Positions 6,071 through 6,277 of a stretch of 6,277 bases of DNA are shown here, in pieces. The notes beneath the pieces are model-generated. The model was not told the DNA's origin, made no database searches, and worked only from the letters and a program-made list of their open reading frames with translations. Both the position numbers and the translations under genes were made by a program. The stretch spans positions 1 to 6,277 of the forward strand of contig JBDRLC010000026.1 in NCBI GenBank assembly GCA_043813305.1, in the 5' to 3' direction. Within the stretch, counting starts at the first letter, position 1; every line of letters begins with the position of its first letter. The stretch comes from JAHIZC01 sp043813305. GTDB lineage: Bacteria > Omnitrophota > Gorgyraeia > Gygaellales > Profunditerraquicolaceae.

Positions 6071-6096
6071 CATACTACTATTTTAAGAGTTGTCAA
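6069..6096 (-). promoter_or_regulatory. Sigma-70-type promoter of the secretin operon
   Basis: On the minus strand a perfect TTGACA (-35, 6091-6096) is separated by 16 bp from TATGCT (-10, 6069-6074, four of six consensus matches). It lies between the terminator of the upstream gene and the first gene of the operon, exactly where a promoter is required. Transcription would start near 6062. The spacer is shorter than the 19-20 bp typical of MerR-activated promoters, so classical MerR untwisting is not expected. Confidence 0.65.
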
Positions 6097-6126
6097 GAAA
6101 AATTTTTAAAAGGTAAGTTTATAAAT

Positions 6127-6162
6127 AAAAAAAGCCCCGGGAAAATTTTCTCCCAGGGCCTT
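6127..6162 (-). terminator. Intrinsic terminator after the FN3 gene
   Basis: A GC-rich hairpin with arms 6131-6142 and 6151-6162 (12 pairs including two G-T wobbles in the minus-strand RNA) is followed by seven T residues on the minus strand. It begins 21 nt after the stop of the upstream FN3 gene, so it ends that transcript and separates it from the secretin operon. Confidence 0.9.
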
Positions 6163-6182
6163 CTGAATTAACTCAGTCCTAC

Positions 6183-6277
6183 CTACCTCTTCGGCGTCTT
6201 CTCGCTGGCGGTGTTGGAATAACCTGAGTTACCGCTTGTATTATAGGCTCTTACTCTATAGTAATAGGTGGTGTTTT
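6183..6277 (-). CDS. C-terminal end of an FN3-containing protein (partial)
   Basis: The last 30 codons of a gene entering from the right edge, ending in TAG at 6183-6185. The peptide TTYYYRVRAYNTSGNSGYSN is the closing F-G strand region of a fibronectin type III domain (the YYYRVRAYN pattern), followed by a basic tail TASEKTPKR. FN3 tails of this kind usually belong to secreted or surface proteins. The rest of the protein is not visible, so its function cannot be given. It resembles the FN3 domain of the large secreted protein at the other end of the window. No membrane anchor or sorting signal is present at this C-terminus. Confidence 0.85.
   Translation of the reverse strand, partial: NTTYYYRVRAYNTSGNSGYSNTASEKTPKR

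Overview
All supported genes read on the minus strand, so gene order runs from high to low coordinates. Base composition is AT-rich and the proteins are Gram-negative in type: signal peptides, an outer-membrane secretin and a GspC-like inner-membrane partner. Together with the FN3-rich secreted proteins and the ExeA-type ATPase, this suggests an uncultivated diderm lineage such as Omnitrophota or a relative. That placement is inference; no phylogenetic marker gene is present.

Layout, right to left: (1) 6183-6277, the last 30 codons of a secreted-type protein ending in a fibronectin type III strand, followed by a strong intrinsic terminator (6127-6162). (2) A new promoter with a perfect TTGACA (6069-6096) opens a four-gene unit: a tiny MerR-type HTH protein (5819-6055), an ExeA/GspA-type AAA ATPase (5017-5832, overlapping the previous gene by 14 nt), a GspC/PilP-like single-pass membrane protein (4423-5013, 3 nt after the ATPase), a 206-nt structured spacer, and a GspD/PilQ-family secretin (2405-4216). 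(3) A 348-nt non-genic stretch (2057-2404) holding a clear intrinsic terminator, a possible promoter and two doubtful small ORFs. (4) 1-2056, the first 685 codons of a large secreted multidomain protein with a signal peptide, a GWxxDPDxP beta domain, a glycoside-hydrolase-like core, an FN3 domain and a further beta domain. It runs off the left edge.

The four-gene unit looks like a compact secretin-assembly module. A cytoplasmic ATPase and an inner-membrane HR-domain protein would assemble or dock an outer-membrane secretin, under a small MerR-like regulator. It is bordered on both sides by genes for exported FN3 proteins that could be substrates (inference). No pilin, GspE, GspF or GspG gene is seen here.

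Most worth a second look: the secretin carries a C-terminal TonB-C-like domain, an unusual fusion. The spacer before it has a three-arm repeat able to form two mutually exclusive hairpins, bordered by four near-palindromic ATAASTTATG boxes. The ATPase lacks the membrane and peptidoglycan-binding parts of classical ExeA.
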